In this document: in pieces, positions 39,590 through 49,617 of the stretch | Layout of the letters: each line of letters opens with the position of its first letter | Position numbering within the stretch: the stretch's first letter is position 1 | Source of the DNA: Dysgonomonas sp. BGC7 | Lineage (GTDB): Bacteria; Bacteroidota; Bacteroidia; Bacteroidales; Dysgonomonadaceae | Assembly (NCBI RefSeq): GCF_001261735.1 | Contig: NZ_CVRP01000011.1 | Coordinates: 62,001-126,000, forward strand | Direction: 5' to 3' | Length of the DNA: 64,000 nucleotides | Notes under the pieces: generated by a model | Databases searched by the model: none | What the model was told of the DNA's origin: nothing | Seen by the model: only the letters and a program-made list of their open reading frames with translations | Position numbers and translations under genes: made by a program

Positions 39590-42500
39590 ATGAAAAAACA
39601 CACCGGCCTATTATCTATTTTTATATCTATATTGTTTTCATTGACTACAACAGGAAATAATAAGATCAATTATTATTTCAAACAGATTAATATAGAACAA
39701 GGTTTGTCTCAGTCGAGTGTAACTTCACTGATGAGAGACCACAGAGGTATTTTATGGATTGGTACCCGATCGGGGCTAAACAGCCTTGACAGAAACGAAC
39801 TAAAATCGTATTTCAACGACAAGAAGAATAAGAAATCTCTACCGGGAAACTATATTTATCATATTGCAGAAGACTCGATCGGGAATATATGGATATCGGG
39901 GAATGGTGGATTAGCCATGTACAGTTACGAAAAAGATGAATTTACATTAATCACCCAAGAGGCTATCTTTACCTCAGCTCTTGTTGACAACGGTATCATC
40001 TTTGGAGGGAAAAAGGTCATTTACAAATACAGATATGATACAAAACAAATAGAGAATATATTTATCAAAGGTATTGACGATTTCAACGTATCTGAGGATT
40101 ATGATATTATAGAACTACACAAAACAAAAGAAAACAAAGTATTGGTAGGAACCAGAGAAAAAGGGCTATTCTTATGTGACCTGCCGAATAAACAAATAAA
40201 CAAGTTGTCTTTTGGCACATTTCCCGGTCTTATGTCTATGTACGTTGACAATGACAAGTATATATACATATCCGTCTATAAGAAAGGTTTGTATTGTATA
40301 GACCACACCGGCAAACAAATAGCACACTATACAACTGAAAACTCACAACTAAATAACGATATTATTCTGGATATAACCGAAAAGGACGGAAATATCTGGA
40401 TGGCAACAGACGGCGGTGGAATAAATATACTGAACAAAAAGAATAAGTCATTCTCTGCAATACAGCATATACCCGGCGATGCTGCTTCTCTTCCTGTAAA
40501 CTCTATCACAGTATTGTATAACGACAGAGGGAACAACTTATGGGCAGGAAGCGTAAGAGGAGGGTTGCTGGGAATAAAAGAGACACACATCAATGTATAT
40601 AAAGATGTAACATTGAGTAACACGAACGGAATCAGTGAAAAGGTCGTAATAAGCCTTTTTGAGGACGAGGAGGAAATATTATGGATTGGAACGGATGGTG
40701 GCGGAATAAACGCATACAATCCTCATTCAGGACAGTTTAAACATTTCACATCTACATATGGAGATAAGATAGCATCTATCACAGATCTGTCAAAGAGTGA
40801 ACTTTTAATATCCGTATATGGCAAAGGAGTGTTTTCGTTCAATAAATCGACCGGAGTATACAAGCCTTTTACAATTATAGACAAAGCAACAAATGCAAGA
40901 GAATGTTTTTCAGGCTTCCTTCCTTTGGTACATCGGGTAGCCGATGACAAAATCTACATCCTTTCTCAAAAAGCAATAATATATAATCCTATCAAGAAAA
41001 ATTTCAGTTATGTAAAAGTAGACGAAAATAAGATAAATCCGAGTGCAATGTATCTTACATATACTGATAAAAATAGTTCTTTTCTAATAAAAAAGAATCA
41101 GGTCTTCGAAATCAAACAACAGGATGATAGCCTGCGTATATTATTTTCTTTACCACCTCAGGAAGTTATAAACTCGGCATGCTACGATGGCAAAGGAATA
41201 TTTTGGATAGGCTCCAATCAGGGTTTAAGCTATTTTGATATAAACAGAAATGTACAAAAGCGAATAGACACCAACCTATTTACCAATATATCCAACTTGT
41301 TTTTAGACAAAAACGGTAAATTATGGATCAGTGCGCAAAATATGCTTTTCTCTTACATAATAGATGAAAAACGATTTATAATATGGGGCGAATCGGATGG
41401 CTTCTCTTCTAATGAAGTACTGTTTATGTATCAAAAGCCTTCAATCACAGAAAACATATATCTGGGAGGAACAAACGGCCTTGTGAAGATAAACAAAAAT
41501 ATCTCGTACGACGACGCCACTCATCCCAACATACAATTATCGGATATTATACTCAATGGAAAATCCTATCTGAGCAAGAGAGATAAAAATAAGATTCTCT
41601 CGGTACCATCCGGCTACACTTCGTTGGAGATAAAAGTGAACCTGAACGAAAAAGATGTATTTCAGAAAACTTTGTTCAGATATAGTATAGAGGGTACAAA
41701 TAATCTGTATATAGAATCATATAATCATAACCTAAGCCTGCCTCTTCTTCCTCCCGGAAATTATTTGATAAAAGTCTCATGCAATACCAAAAGTGGAGAA
41801 TGGACTAATCCGGTAACGATAGTATCACTTACTGTATCGCCGCCCTGGTATAAGACCTCAATGTTTTTCAGTATGGCTCTACTCTGTCTTATATTTCTTA
41901 TCATCTATATTTCATATGCGATTATAAAGAAAAAAGAACGCAGGCTAAAATGGAGAATGCGGGCATACGAACAGACTATAAACGAAGAAAAAATACGCTT
42001 CCTTATCAATATCAGTCATGAACTAAGAACCCCTCTATCACTTATCTATGCTCCTCTGAAAAGATTGCTGGACAACAACGATGCTATAAAGGACAATATT
42101 TTAAAGAAGCAACTTTCAGCCATATTTAGACAAGCTGCACAGATGAAAGACATCATCAATATGGTACTCGACATCAACAAGTCGGAAGCAGGCTTGGAAG
42201 CATTACAAATGTTTCCCCATTCATTAAATACCTGGATAAAGAAGATAATTGAAGATTTCAGTACCGAATTTGAAGAACGAAACATCAAAATAATCTACGA
42301 TCTCGACAACAGCATAGAGCAGGTATGGCTGGATGAGGCTAAGTCAAGAATTGTACTCTCCAACCTATTGATGAATGCATTAAAGTTTAGTGAACCCGAT
42401 ACCGAAATAACAGTATCTACGATCAATGAAGGCAATAATGCAAAAATCTCTATCGCCGATCAGGGAATAGGACTGAACAATGTTGATATCAATAAGCTAT

Positions 42501-43507
42501 TTACCCGTTTTTATCAAGGCAATCACAACAAGAAAGGAAGTGGTATAGGACTTTCGTATGCGAAAAAACTAATAGAGAAACAAGGCGGAACAATAGGTGC
42601 ATACAACAACGAGCAAGGCGCTACATTTTTCTTCGAACTCCCATTGCAACCCAATATGAAAATACAAAATGTTTCGGAAATAGAACAAACTATAGATGAA
42701 ATAGCTTCGACACAAGGGTCTAGCGATTCTATATTCCTTACTGATTCATATTCCCTCCTAATTGTAGAAGACAATGCCGATTTTCGTAATTTTCTGAAAG
42801 ATTCTTTAAGTAACATTTTCAAAAATGTATATACATCAGAAAACGGGAAAGACGCAATCAACAAAATAGAAGATAAGCATCCTGATATAATAGTAAGTGA
42901 TGTGATGATGCCTCAAGTGAATGGCTACGAGCTTTGTCGGTATGTAAAGAGTAACATAGACATAAGTCATATTCCAGTAATTCTATTAACTGCACGCAGC
43001 GATGCGGACAGTACCTATTTAGGGTACAAACTAGGAGCAGACTCCTATTTGTCTAAACCTTTTGATGTGAAGGTATTGATCGCAGTAATAAGAAACCTTC
43101 TGAAAAACAAAGAAGCTATAAAATTGAAATATAAGAAAAGTGTGGACGGCCTGTCCCCGGCTGATATTACATTCAGTAATGCGGATGAAGAATTTATGAC
43201 CAAACTGAAAAGCCTTATCGACACTAACATGAGTAATCCTGATCTGGATGTAAAATTCCTCACCGATAATATGGCTATGAGCAGAGCATCTCTTTACAAC
43301 AAAGTAAAAGCCCTGACTGATATGGGAGTAAATGACTACATAAATAAATTGAGAATAGAGCGTGCTATATTCCTTTTGCTTAAATCAGACTATGGCATCA
43401 CTGAAATAGCCTACGAAACAGGGTTTACCTATCAGCGCTATTTCAGTACGATGTTTAAACAGATAACAGGAACAACTCCGTCTGAGTATAGAAGAATCAA
43501 CAGATAG
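39590..43507 (+). CDS. Hybrid two-component sensor-regulator (HTCS) 1
   Basis: 1305 residues. A signal peptide and a periplasmic sensor of two beta-propellers built from reg_prop repeats (ILWIGTRSGLN, ILWIGTDGGGINAYN), then a Y_Y_Y domain (about 690-755), a membrane helix (SMALLCLIFLIIYISYAII), HisKA (NISHELRTPLSL, phospho-His about 810), HATPase (GIGLSYAKKL), a receiver (DIIVSDVMMPQVNGYEL, Asp about 1104) and a C-terminal AraC helix-turn-helix (ITEIAYETGFTYQRYFSTMFKQITGTTPSEYR). HTCS bind unsaturated or short oligosaccharides in the periplasm and activate the adjacent locus. It diverges from the left-arm SusC. Confidence 0.94.
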   Translation: MKKHTGLLSIFISILFSLTTTGNNKINYYFKQINIEQGLSQSSVTSLMRDHRGILWIGTRSGLNSLDRNELKSYFNDKKNKKSLPGNYIYHIAEDSIGNIWISGNGGLAMYSYEKDEFTLITQEAIFTSALVDNGIIFGGKKVIYKYRYDTKQIENIFIKGIDDFNVSEDYDIIELHKTKENKVLVGTREKGLFLCDLPNKQINKLSFGTFPGLMSMYVDNDKYIYISVYKKGLYCIDHTGKQIAHYTTENSQLNNDIILDITEKDGNIWMATDGGGINILNKKNKSFSAIQHIPGDAASLPVNSITVLYNDRGNNLWAGSVRGGLLGIKETHINVYKDVTLSNTNGISEKVVISLFEDEEEILWIGTDGGGINAYNPHSGQFKHFTSTYGDKIASITDLSKSELLISVYGKGVFSFNKSTGVYKPFTIIDKATNARECFSGFLPLVHRVADDKIYILSQKAIIYNPIKKNFSYVKVDENKINPSAMYLTYTDKNSSFLIKKNQVFEIKQQDDSLRILFSLPPQEVINSACYDGKGIFWIGSNQGLSYFDINRNVQKRIDTNLFTNISNLFLDKNGKLWISAQNMLFSYIIDEKRFIIWGESDGFSSNEVLFMYQKPSITENIYLGGTNGLVKINKNISYDDATHPNIQLSDIILNGKSYLSKRDKNKILSVPSGYTSLEIKVNLNEKDVFQKTLFRYSIEGTNNLYIESYNHNLSLPLLPPGNYLIKVSCNTKSGEWTNPVTIVSLTVSPPWYKTSMFFSMALLCLIFLIIYISYAIIKKKERRLKWRMRAYEQTINEEKIRFLINISHELRTPLSLIYAPLKRLLDNNDAIKDNILKKQLSAIFRQAAQMKDIINMVLDINKSEAGLEALQMFPHSLNTWIKKIIEDFSTEFEERNIKIIYDLDNSIEQVWLDEAKSRIVLSNLLMNALKFSEPDTEITVSTINEGNNAKISIADQGIGLNNVDINKLFTRFYQGNHNKKGSGIGLSYAKKLIEKQGGTIGAYNNEQGATFFFELPLQPNMKIQNVSEIEQTIDEIASTQGSSDSIFLTDSYSLLIVEDNADFRNFLKDSLSNIFKNVYTSENGKDAINKIEDKHPDIIVSDVMMPQVNGYELCRYVKSNIDISHIPVILLTARSDADSTYLGYKLGADSYLSKPFDVKVLIAVIRNLLKNKEAIKLKYKKSVDGLSPADITFSNADEEFMTKLKSLIDTNMSNPDLDVKFLTDNMAMSRASLYNKVKALTDMGVNDYINKLRIERAIFLLLKSDYGITEIAYETGFTYQRYFSTMFKQITGTTPSEYRRINR

Positions 43508-43517
43508 TTACAGAACT

Positions 43518-46500
43518 CTATTCCTCACTTATATTATCACCTCTATATTGGAGCGGGCGAATATGATAGATATCTTTAAAGCATTTACTAAAATAACGGG
43601 GAGAATTAAAGCCTACTATTATAGATATTTCGGAGATAGTCAGTTCAGGATTGTTCTTCAATAAAAGGGCAGCCTTCTTCAAGCGTATTATCAATATAAA
43701 GTCGTTAGGAGTCTGCCCTGTAATACTCTTCAACTTAGTAAACAATTTGGAACGGGACATTCCTATTTCCGATGCAAAATCATTTACTGAGAATTCGGAA
43801 TTATCGAGATTATTTTCGACTATAGAAGTAGCCTTATCCAAAAAACTCTTGTCCAGAGCATTAGTCGCTAACATTTGAGGTGTAACCTGTGGCTGTTTAC
43901 TAAATTTCTCCTGAAGAACAATACGACTATTTACCAAATTGTTACATCTGGAAATAAGAATACTTACATTAAATGGTTTAGCAATATAATCATCTGCACC
44001 TATACGCAATCCCTCTATATTATATTCTACAGAAGCTCTAGCAGTGAGTAATACGACAGGAATATGACATGTTTCGATATTCGATTTTATATTTTTGCAC
44101 AATTCTGTTCCTGTCATTTTTGGCATTACGATATCACTAAGTACTATATTAGGCATTTCCGCATTTACTTTCTCCAAACCTTCTTCTCCATCGGCGGCTG
44201 TTACAATTTCATAAAACGGTTCGAAGATACCAACCAACATGTCTCTGAGAGATTCGTTATCCTCTACAATCAGCATTTTTGCTCCTTTTATGTGCTCTTG
44301 CAAATACATGTCGCTCTCAGCATCTTCAAGTTCTTCGGTTTGCACAAGAGGTAGGTCCTGTCTATTTTCATCCAGACTTGTACCATCACCTCCCTCTTCA
44401 CTTATTTCATTTTCGGAAAAATGACTTTTCCCTAGCTTCAATCTTACACGAAAGACCGAACCTTCATTCAGTGAACTCTCTATTTCTATTTCGCCATGAT
44501 GTAGCTCAACAACACCTTTCGACAATGCCAATCCAATTCCAGTACCTGTATTTGCCGATTCGGGCATATCAATCTGATAGAAACGCTCAAATATTTTATT
44601 TAATTCTTTACCGGCTATTCCTACCCCTGTATCTGTTACCTCTATTATTATTTCTTTCTCAGTCTTTATTATGTTTATAGAAATAGTGTCACCCGGATTA
44701 GTATATTTAAAAGCATTGGATAGAAGATTGTTGAGGACTTTTTGCATTTGCTTTTCATCATACCATACTTTTATATCTTCATCATTCTTATTGAATATAA
44801 AATTTATCTGCTTCATGGCAGCATATTCTTCAAACAACAAATAATTTCCATACAAGAAGTCCACTATATTGTGTTCAGAGACAATTATATGCATATGTCC
44901 CTGCTCTTGCTTCCTAAAGTCAAGCAATTCGGAGATTAGCTCTTTCATCTGCAAGCTATTATTGTATACCTTCAATATCTTATTATATACCCCCGGTGTG
45001 AAACGTTGTACATTCAGCAAAAGTTCCAGTTGCCCCACAATAAGAGTCAACGGGGTTCTGAATTCGTGAGATATATTTGTAAAGAAACGAAGTTTAGCCT
45101 GATTCAGGTCTTCAATATCTTGTAAATGTCGCTGTTCGTATTCCAAAGACGCTTGCAACTTTATTCGCTGCTTATAGGAACGGATAAAATAAAACAAAAT
45201 AGAGGCAACAAGTATAATGTAAATAAAATATGCCAATGTTGTCTTATAGAATGGAGGTAATACCTCTATATTGAGGCTGGCTTCCTCCACATTAGAGTTA
45301 TCGGGATTGCTGCTTCTGATGGTAAGCACATATTTTCCCGGACTGAGATTAGTATATGTTATATTATTTAGGTCTCGTACGGGTGTCCATTCGTCAGAAA
45401 AGCCCTCGAGACGATATACTAATTCATCCTTATTGGCCAGAATATAATTTGACGTTGCAAATTCAATATTAATTATCGAATGATTACTTTTCAATGTAAT
45501 AGCAGTTGTTTCCGAAAACGAATTATCGAGAATACCACTTTCATCTCCGGTCTTCACTTCTTCTCCATTGATAAATAACTTTGAAAAAACAATATTATAG
45601 GGCTTCTTCGTAAAACTAAGATTTCGTTCGTGAAAAGACACCATTCCTTCTACTCCCCCGAGAAATATTTCCTTATCCTGAGTCAGATATAAAGCATTTT
45701 CGTTAACAGCAGACAAAGGAAATCCATTTCTTTTACTATAGTTGTGAAACTGCTTTTTCTCCAGATCGAAAGTAGAGAATCCCATATTGGTGATAACAAG
45801 CAGTTCACCGGGACGAGATTCACAGACATTATACACACAGTCGCTGGATAAACCATTTTCCTGAGAATCGAAATTTTCAAAATCATTGGTTTCGTATCTG
45901 TACATATCCAATCCCCGACCAGAGGTGCAGAAGTAAAGATTATTGTTACTATCCTGCGTTATACTATTAATATTATTATTGCTTATACTTTTAGGATCAG
46001 CAGGATCGTGACGATAATTAATCAACTTTTGAGTAATAAAATCATAAGCAAACACACCTTCTCCTAAAACAGAAATCCATAACGTTTTCTTATGGTCTAC
46101 ATAGATATCGAATACATTTTTGACCAAGAGATTGGTTTTGTCATCTTTGAATAAAGAAACACTCTTTCCTGTCTTGGAATCGAAAATGTAAACACCATTG
46201 CCAGTGGCTAAAATCAACTTATCGTCATATGGTTCAATATCGCGAACAATGTCTGTGAACACAGAAGTAGAATCGGTGCGGCTATGCCGGTAATGAGTAA
46301 ATTTATTTGTCCGTAGATCCAATCGGTTCAGACCTCCCAAATGCGTACCAAACCACATAAGGTCATTTTCTTTATCATAATATATAGCCTTCACATTATT
46401 TTCGGAAATACTATTCCCCTTACTATCGGGACGATACCACTTGAATGTTTTAGAGGTTCTACTATATACATTTACTCCACTGCCTTCAGTACAGATCCAT

Positions 46501-47552
46501 AGATTTTTATGCTTATCTTCGACCATTCGCCCGACAATAGGTGAACTCAGCCCATTTTTTTCATCTAACGCAGGTTTGTACCATGTATATATTTCATATT
46601 CGGGGTTGAAGTAATTTACTCCACCAAAATAAGTCCCAAGCCACAATGTTCCCTGATGATCTTTTATAATACACCAAATAGAAGAATTGGTAAGTCCATC
46701 CGGTTTATTATTCACTCGATAATGCCTGAACTCTCCTGTATGTTTATTGTATTTATCCAGTCCGGTAAATGTTCCAATCCAGATATTGCCTTGATTATCT
46801 TCACAACAAGATCTGACAAAATTGGACATAATACTATTCCTGTCATTCGCATTATTCACAAAGTTTGTCACATTTCCCTTAGATATCATAAACAACCCAT
46901 GTTCCCAGCTGCCAATCCAAATATCACCGGAAGAATCTTCATAAATACCGGCAATACTACTTTTTATAGAAATAATATGTTCTATCTGTTTATTACTCTT
47001 TAAGATATAGACTCCATCATTTGTTGTACCTACATATAAAGTTCCATATTCGTCCATATGTAAAGCAGAGATAGACAACTTGGGAGAATTGAAGTGATAA
47101 TACAGCTCAAACTTTCCGGTCTTATCATCAAAGGTATATACCTCATTACCCTTACCAATAAACAGTTTATTATGATAATGCACAGCAGTAATATCCACAT
47201 CCTCCCACAAAGTAGTGAACCTGTCATGCTTCATATCATATTCACAAATCCCCTCTGTGGTTAATACAAATATTTTACCTTTCTGATCACCTGCTAGTCT
47301 GAATATATTATTACAAAATAAACTATTGGGATCATTTTTCCTCAACTTGTAGGTTTTTATACCATTACCATTATACCTGTTGAGACCTTCTCGGGTGCCA
47401 ATCCATATAAATCCAATCTCATCCTTATACATGGTGACAGCTGAAGACTGAGAAAGACCATCATCTGTAGTTAAATGATGGAATGTAATATCCTGTGCCA
47501 AGATATTAGAAAATATACAGCTAAATATTATTATAAAAAGGGTCTTTTGCAA
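43518..47552 (-). CDS. Hybrid two-component sensor-regulator (HTCS) 2
   Basis: 1344 residues with the same architecture as HTCS 1: signal peptide (IIFSCIFSNILAQ), reg_prop propellers (FIWIGTREGLNRYN, NIWIGTFTGLDKYN), Y_Y_Y, a membrane helix (YFIYIILVASILFYFI), HisKA (NISHEFRTPLTL, His about 829), HATPase (GIGLALSKGV), receiver (NIVLSDIVMPKMTGTEL, Asp about 1140) and AraC domain (ISEISIIVGFNSPRYFSKCFKDIYHIRPLQYR). It ends 10 bp from HTCS 1, tail to tail, and diverges from the right-arm sulfatase, so it is the best candidate activator of the right arm. Confidence 0.94.
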   Translation of the reverse strand: MQKTLFIIIFSCIFSNILAQDITFHHLTTDDGLSQSSAVTMYKDEIGFIWIGTREGLNRYNGNGIKTYKLRKNDPNSLFCNNIFRLAGDQKGKIFVLTTEGICEYDMKHDRFTTLWEDVDITAVHYHNKLFIGKGNEVYTFDDKTGKFELYYHFNSPKLSISALHMDEYGTLYVGTTNDGVYILKSNKQIEHIISIKSSIAGIYEDSSGDIWIGSWEHGLFMISKGNVTNFVNNANDRNSIMSNFVRSCCEDNQGNIWIGTFTGLDKYNKHTGEFRHYRVNNKPDGLTNSSIWCIIKDHQGTLWLGTYFGGVNYFNPEYEIYTWYKPALDEKNGLSSPIVGRMVEDKHKNLWICTEGSGVNVYSRTSKTFKWYRPDSKGNSISENNVKAIYYDKENDLMWFGTHLGGLNRLDLRTNKFTHYRHSRTDSTSVFTDIVRDIEPYDDKLILATGNGVYIFDSKTGKSVSLFKDDKTNLLVKNVFDIYVDHKKTLWISVLGEGVFAYDFITQKLINYRHDPADPKSISNNNINSITQDSNNNLYFCTSGRGLDMYRYETNDFENFDSQENGLSSDCVYNVCESRPGELLVITNMGFSTFDLEKKQFHNYSKRNGFPLSAVNENALYLTQDKEIFLGGVEGMVSFHERNLSFTKKPYNIVFSKLFINGEEVKTGDESGILDNSFSETTAITLKSNHSIINIEFATSNYILANKDELVYRLEGFSDEWTPVRDLNNITYTNLSPGKYVLTIRSSNPDNSNVEEASLNIEVLPPFYKTTLAYFIYIILVASILFYFIRSYKQRIKLQASLEYEQRHLQDIEDLNQAKLRFFTNISHEFRTPLTLIVGQLELLLNVQRFTPGVYNKILKVYNNSLQMKELISELLDFRKQEQGHMHIIVSEHNIVDFLYGNYLLFEEYAAMKQINFIFNKNDEDIKVWYDEKQMQKVLNNLLSNAFKYTNPGDTISINIIKTEKEIIIEVTDTGVGIAGKELNKIFERFYQIDMPESANTGTGIGLALSKGVVELHHGEIEIESSLNEGSVFRVRLKLGKSHFSENEISEEGGDGTSLDENRQDLPLVQTEELEDAESDMYLQEHIKGAKMLIVEDNESLRDMLVGIFEPFYEIVTAADGEEGLEKVNAEMPNIVLSDIVMPKMTGTELCKNIKSNIETCHIPVVLLTARASVEYNIEGLRIGADDYIAKPFNVSILISRCNNLVNSRIVLQEKFSKQPQVTPQMLATNALDKSFLDKATSIVENNLDNSEFSVNDFASEIGMSRSKLFTKLKSITGQTPNDFILIIRLKKAALLLKNNPELTISEISIIVGFNSPRYFSKCFKDIYHIRPLQYRGDNISEE

Positions 47553-47856
47553 TCGTCCTCCTTCTCCCTCTGCGGGACTTATGTTTTACTGGTTAATATA
47601 CATAGTATTATTTCAACTAGGCAATGCAATATTAATAGTTTGAAATGACATAAATGGCCTCTTTATACTCCATTTTCTTTTTTTAATACAGGCACACAGA
47701 AAATATTAACATAAATTAACAACCAGAAAGTATTAGAAGATAGTATTACGCAACTTGGACTATTTTGTACGTTTTTTACCATTTTTTACCCCCTATTATG
47801 ACATCTTATAATATACTTTTGTTTAAATAAGAATGTAAAGAACCTGCAATATCATC
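47553..47856. other. Divergent regulatory region between sensor 2 and the right arm
   Basis: About 300 bp with no gene. It holds the tandem TTTTTTACC repeats and the promoter described at 47772-47821. Confidence 0.5.
47772..47821 (+). promoter_or_regulatory. Right-arm promoter with tandem operator-like repeat
   Basis: Direct repeat TTTTTTACC at 47772-47780 and 47782-47790 (10-bp period), then a -7 element TACTTTTG at 47814-47821 with no good -33. A direct repeat in place of a -33, at one helical turn spacing, is what an AraC-type activator such as the HTCS output domain would use. Confidence 0.5.
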
Positions 47857-47964
47857 ATGAAAGTAAAAAAAACACAATATTCCTTATTTTATATTATTGG
47901 AATAGCAATTAATACTTTTGCATGTGATACAGAAAAAACTCTTAAGATTATTTTTTGGCAATAA
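47857..47964 (+). CDS. Possible 35-residue leader peptide or gene remnant
   Basis: ATG at 47857, TAA at 47962-47964. It reads as a lipoprotein-like signal (MKVKKTQYSLFYIIGIAINT, then FACDTEKT) and stops soon after. It overlaps the extended form of the sulfatase frame and lies between the promoter and the sulfatase start. It could be a remnant 5' end of a deleted lipoprotein gene or a leader; nothing else supports it. Confidence 0.3.
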   Translation: MKVKKTQYSLFYIIGIAINTFACDTEKTLKIIFWQ

Positions 47965-48001
47965 AATCATCAGCAACCCCGCATCGAAGCAAAAGAGAAT
48001 T

Positions 48002-49525
48002 ATGACTAAATCATCAATAATATCATCAGTAATAACAGGTATTTGTTTCTCAGGAAGCTTATATGCTCAAACAGACAAACACCCAAATGTTATATACATA
48101 TTCCCCGATCAGTTCAGAAATCATGCTATGCAGTTCTGGAACAACAAAGGGTTTAAGGAGCATGTAGACTTTGTTGCCGATCCTGTACATACACCCAATA
48201 TAGATAAGTTTGCAAAAGAATCGGTTGTATTATCCTCTGCACAAAGCAATTGCCCTCTTAGCAGTCCGCACAGAGGGATGTTCCTTACAGGAATGTACCC
48301 TGACAAAAGCGGTATAACCCTCAACTGTAATGAGAGCAGACCTATCAGTTCGCTGAACAAAGAAGCAACTACTATCAGCGATGTTTTCAACAACAACGGA
48401 TATCAATGTGCCTATATAGGAAAGTATCATGCCGATTTTCCAACCCCTAACAATCCTCAGAATCCGGGAACTTATGTGAGTGACGAAAAACCGGTCTGGG
48501 ATGCCTACACATCTCCAGAACATCGTCATGGCTTTAGTTATTGGTACTCTTATGGAACTTTCGATGTACACAAATCGCCTCATTATTGGGACACAGAGGG
48601 AAAAAAACACGAAATAAAAGAATGGAGTCCTAAGCATGAGGCCGACAAAGTAATAGAATATCTGAAAGAAAAACGTAGTGCTGACAAACCATTCTTCTTG
48701 GTTTGGAGTATAAATCCTCCTCACAGTCCCTACAGATCGGTTAATGATTGCATGGAGGAAGACTATAACTTATATAAAGATATACCACTCAGCGAATTAT
48801 TAATACGTCCTAATGTAAATCCTGCTCTGAAAGAAAAACAAGAGTGTGCACCTTTCTATTTTGCATCCGTAACGGGAGTAGACAGAGAATTTGGAAGGGT
48901 ATTGGAAGCTTTAAAAGAATTGAACTTAGACAAAAATACTATTGTTGTTTTCTCTTCCGATCATGGAGAAACAATGGCCAGTCATGTACTGGATCCCAAA
49001 AACTCTCCATACACAGAGTCGATGAATGTACCTTTCATCGTACGTTACCCTAAAGTATTGAAACCACAGGTGAGCCCATTGTTACTCTCCTCGCCGGATA
49101 TTATGCCAACATTATTGTCTCTGTCCGGATTAAAGAAAGAAATACCTGAAGAAGTACAAGGTAAAGACCTATCAAGCTATCTAAAAAGAAAAAACTCAAA
49201 AAAAGGAATGCCTCAAGGAGTTCTCTATATAAGAAATGTGGATGGAGAAAAAACCAAGGAAGGAATAGTCACATCATACTTTCCAGTAGCAAGAGGAATA
49301 AAGACAGAACGCTATACTTTAGCCATCACAATAGACAAGAAAAAACAAATAAAAGACATATTATTTTTTGACGACAAACAAGATCCTTATCAATTAAATA
49401 ACCTGTCAGTAGAAGAACATAAAACTGAATTCGAAATACTTTGCAAGCAAATGGGCCTATTGCTCAAAGAGGCCGGAGATCCATGGTATAAAGAAAAGAT
49501 CTTATCTGATAAGATTATATATTAA
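48002..49525 (+). CDS. Secreted sulfatase, serine-type formylglycine motif
   Basis: 507 residues from the Met directly before the signal peptide (IISSVITGICFSGSLYAQ); the longer frame from 47918 adds an improbable basic leader. The S1-family sulfatase core includes NVIYIFPDQFRNHAM (metal-binding Asp), SNCPLSSPHRGMFLTGMYP with S-x-P-x-R where Ser87 is the formylglycine precursor, GKYHADFP, INPPHSPY and FSSDHGETMASH. It hydrolyses sulfate esters, here probably of unsaturated glycosaminoglycan disaccharides, in the periplasm. Ser-type motifs need the anaerobic maturase, present at 26868-28061. It is the first gene of the right arm. Confidence 0.93.
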   Translation: MTKSSIISSVITGICFSGSLYAQTDKHPNVIYIFPDQFRNHAMQFWNNKGFKEHVDFVADPVHTPNIDKFAKESVVLSSAQSNCPLSSPHRGMFLTGMYPDKSGITLNCNESRPISSLNKEATTISDVFNNNGYQCAYIGKYHADFPTPNNPQNPGTYVSDEKPVWDAYTSPEHRHGFSYWYSYGTFDVHKSPHYWDTEGKKHEIKEWSPKHEADKVIEYLKEKRSADKPFFLVWSINPPHSPYRSVNDCMEEDYNLYKDIPLSELLIRPNVNPALKEKQECAPFYFASVTGVDREFGRVLEALKELNLDKNTIVVFSSDHGETMASHVLDPKNSPYTESMNVPFIVRYPKVLKPQVSPLLLSSPDIMPTLLSLSGLKKEIPEEVQGKDLSSYLKRKNSKKGMPQGVLYIRNVDGEKTKEGIVTSYFPVARGIKTERYTLAITIDKKKQIKDILFFDDKQDPYQLNNLSVEEHKTEFEILCKQMGLLLKEAGDPWYKEKILSDKIIY

Positions 49526-49617
49526 ACTAAAACACTATCAAAAACTAAAACCGTATGACAAAACATCAATCAACTTTTCATTTTAGACAATCAAAATATA
49601 ACCTTAAATAATTTTTT

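Noticed and set aside
40327-44680. Several frames opposite the two large sensor genes
   Set aside because: They are antisense shadows of the strongly supported HTCS coding regions.
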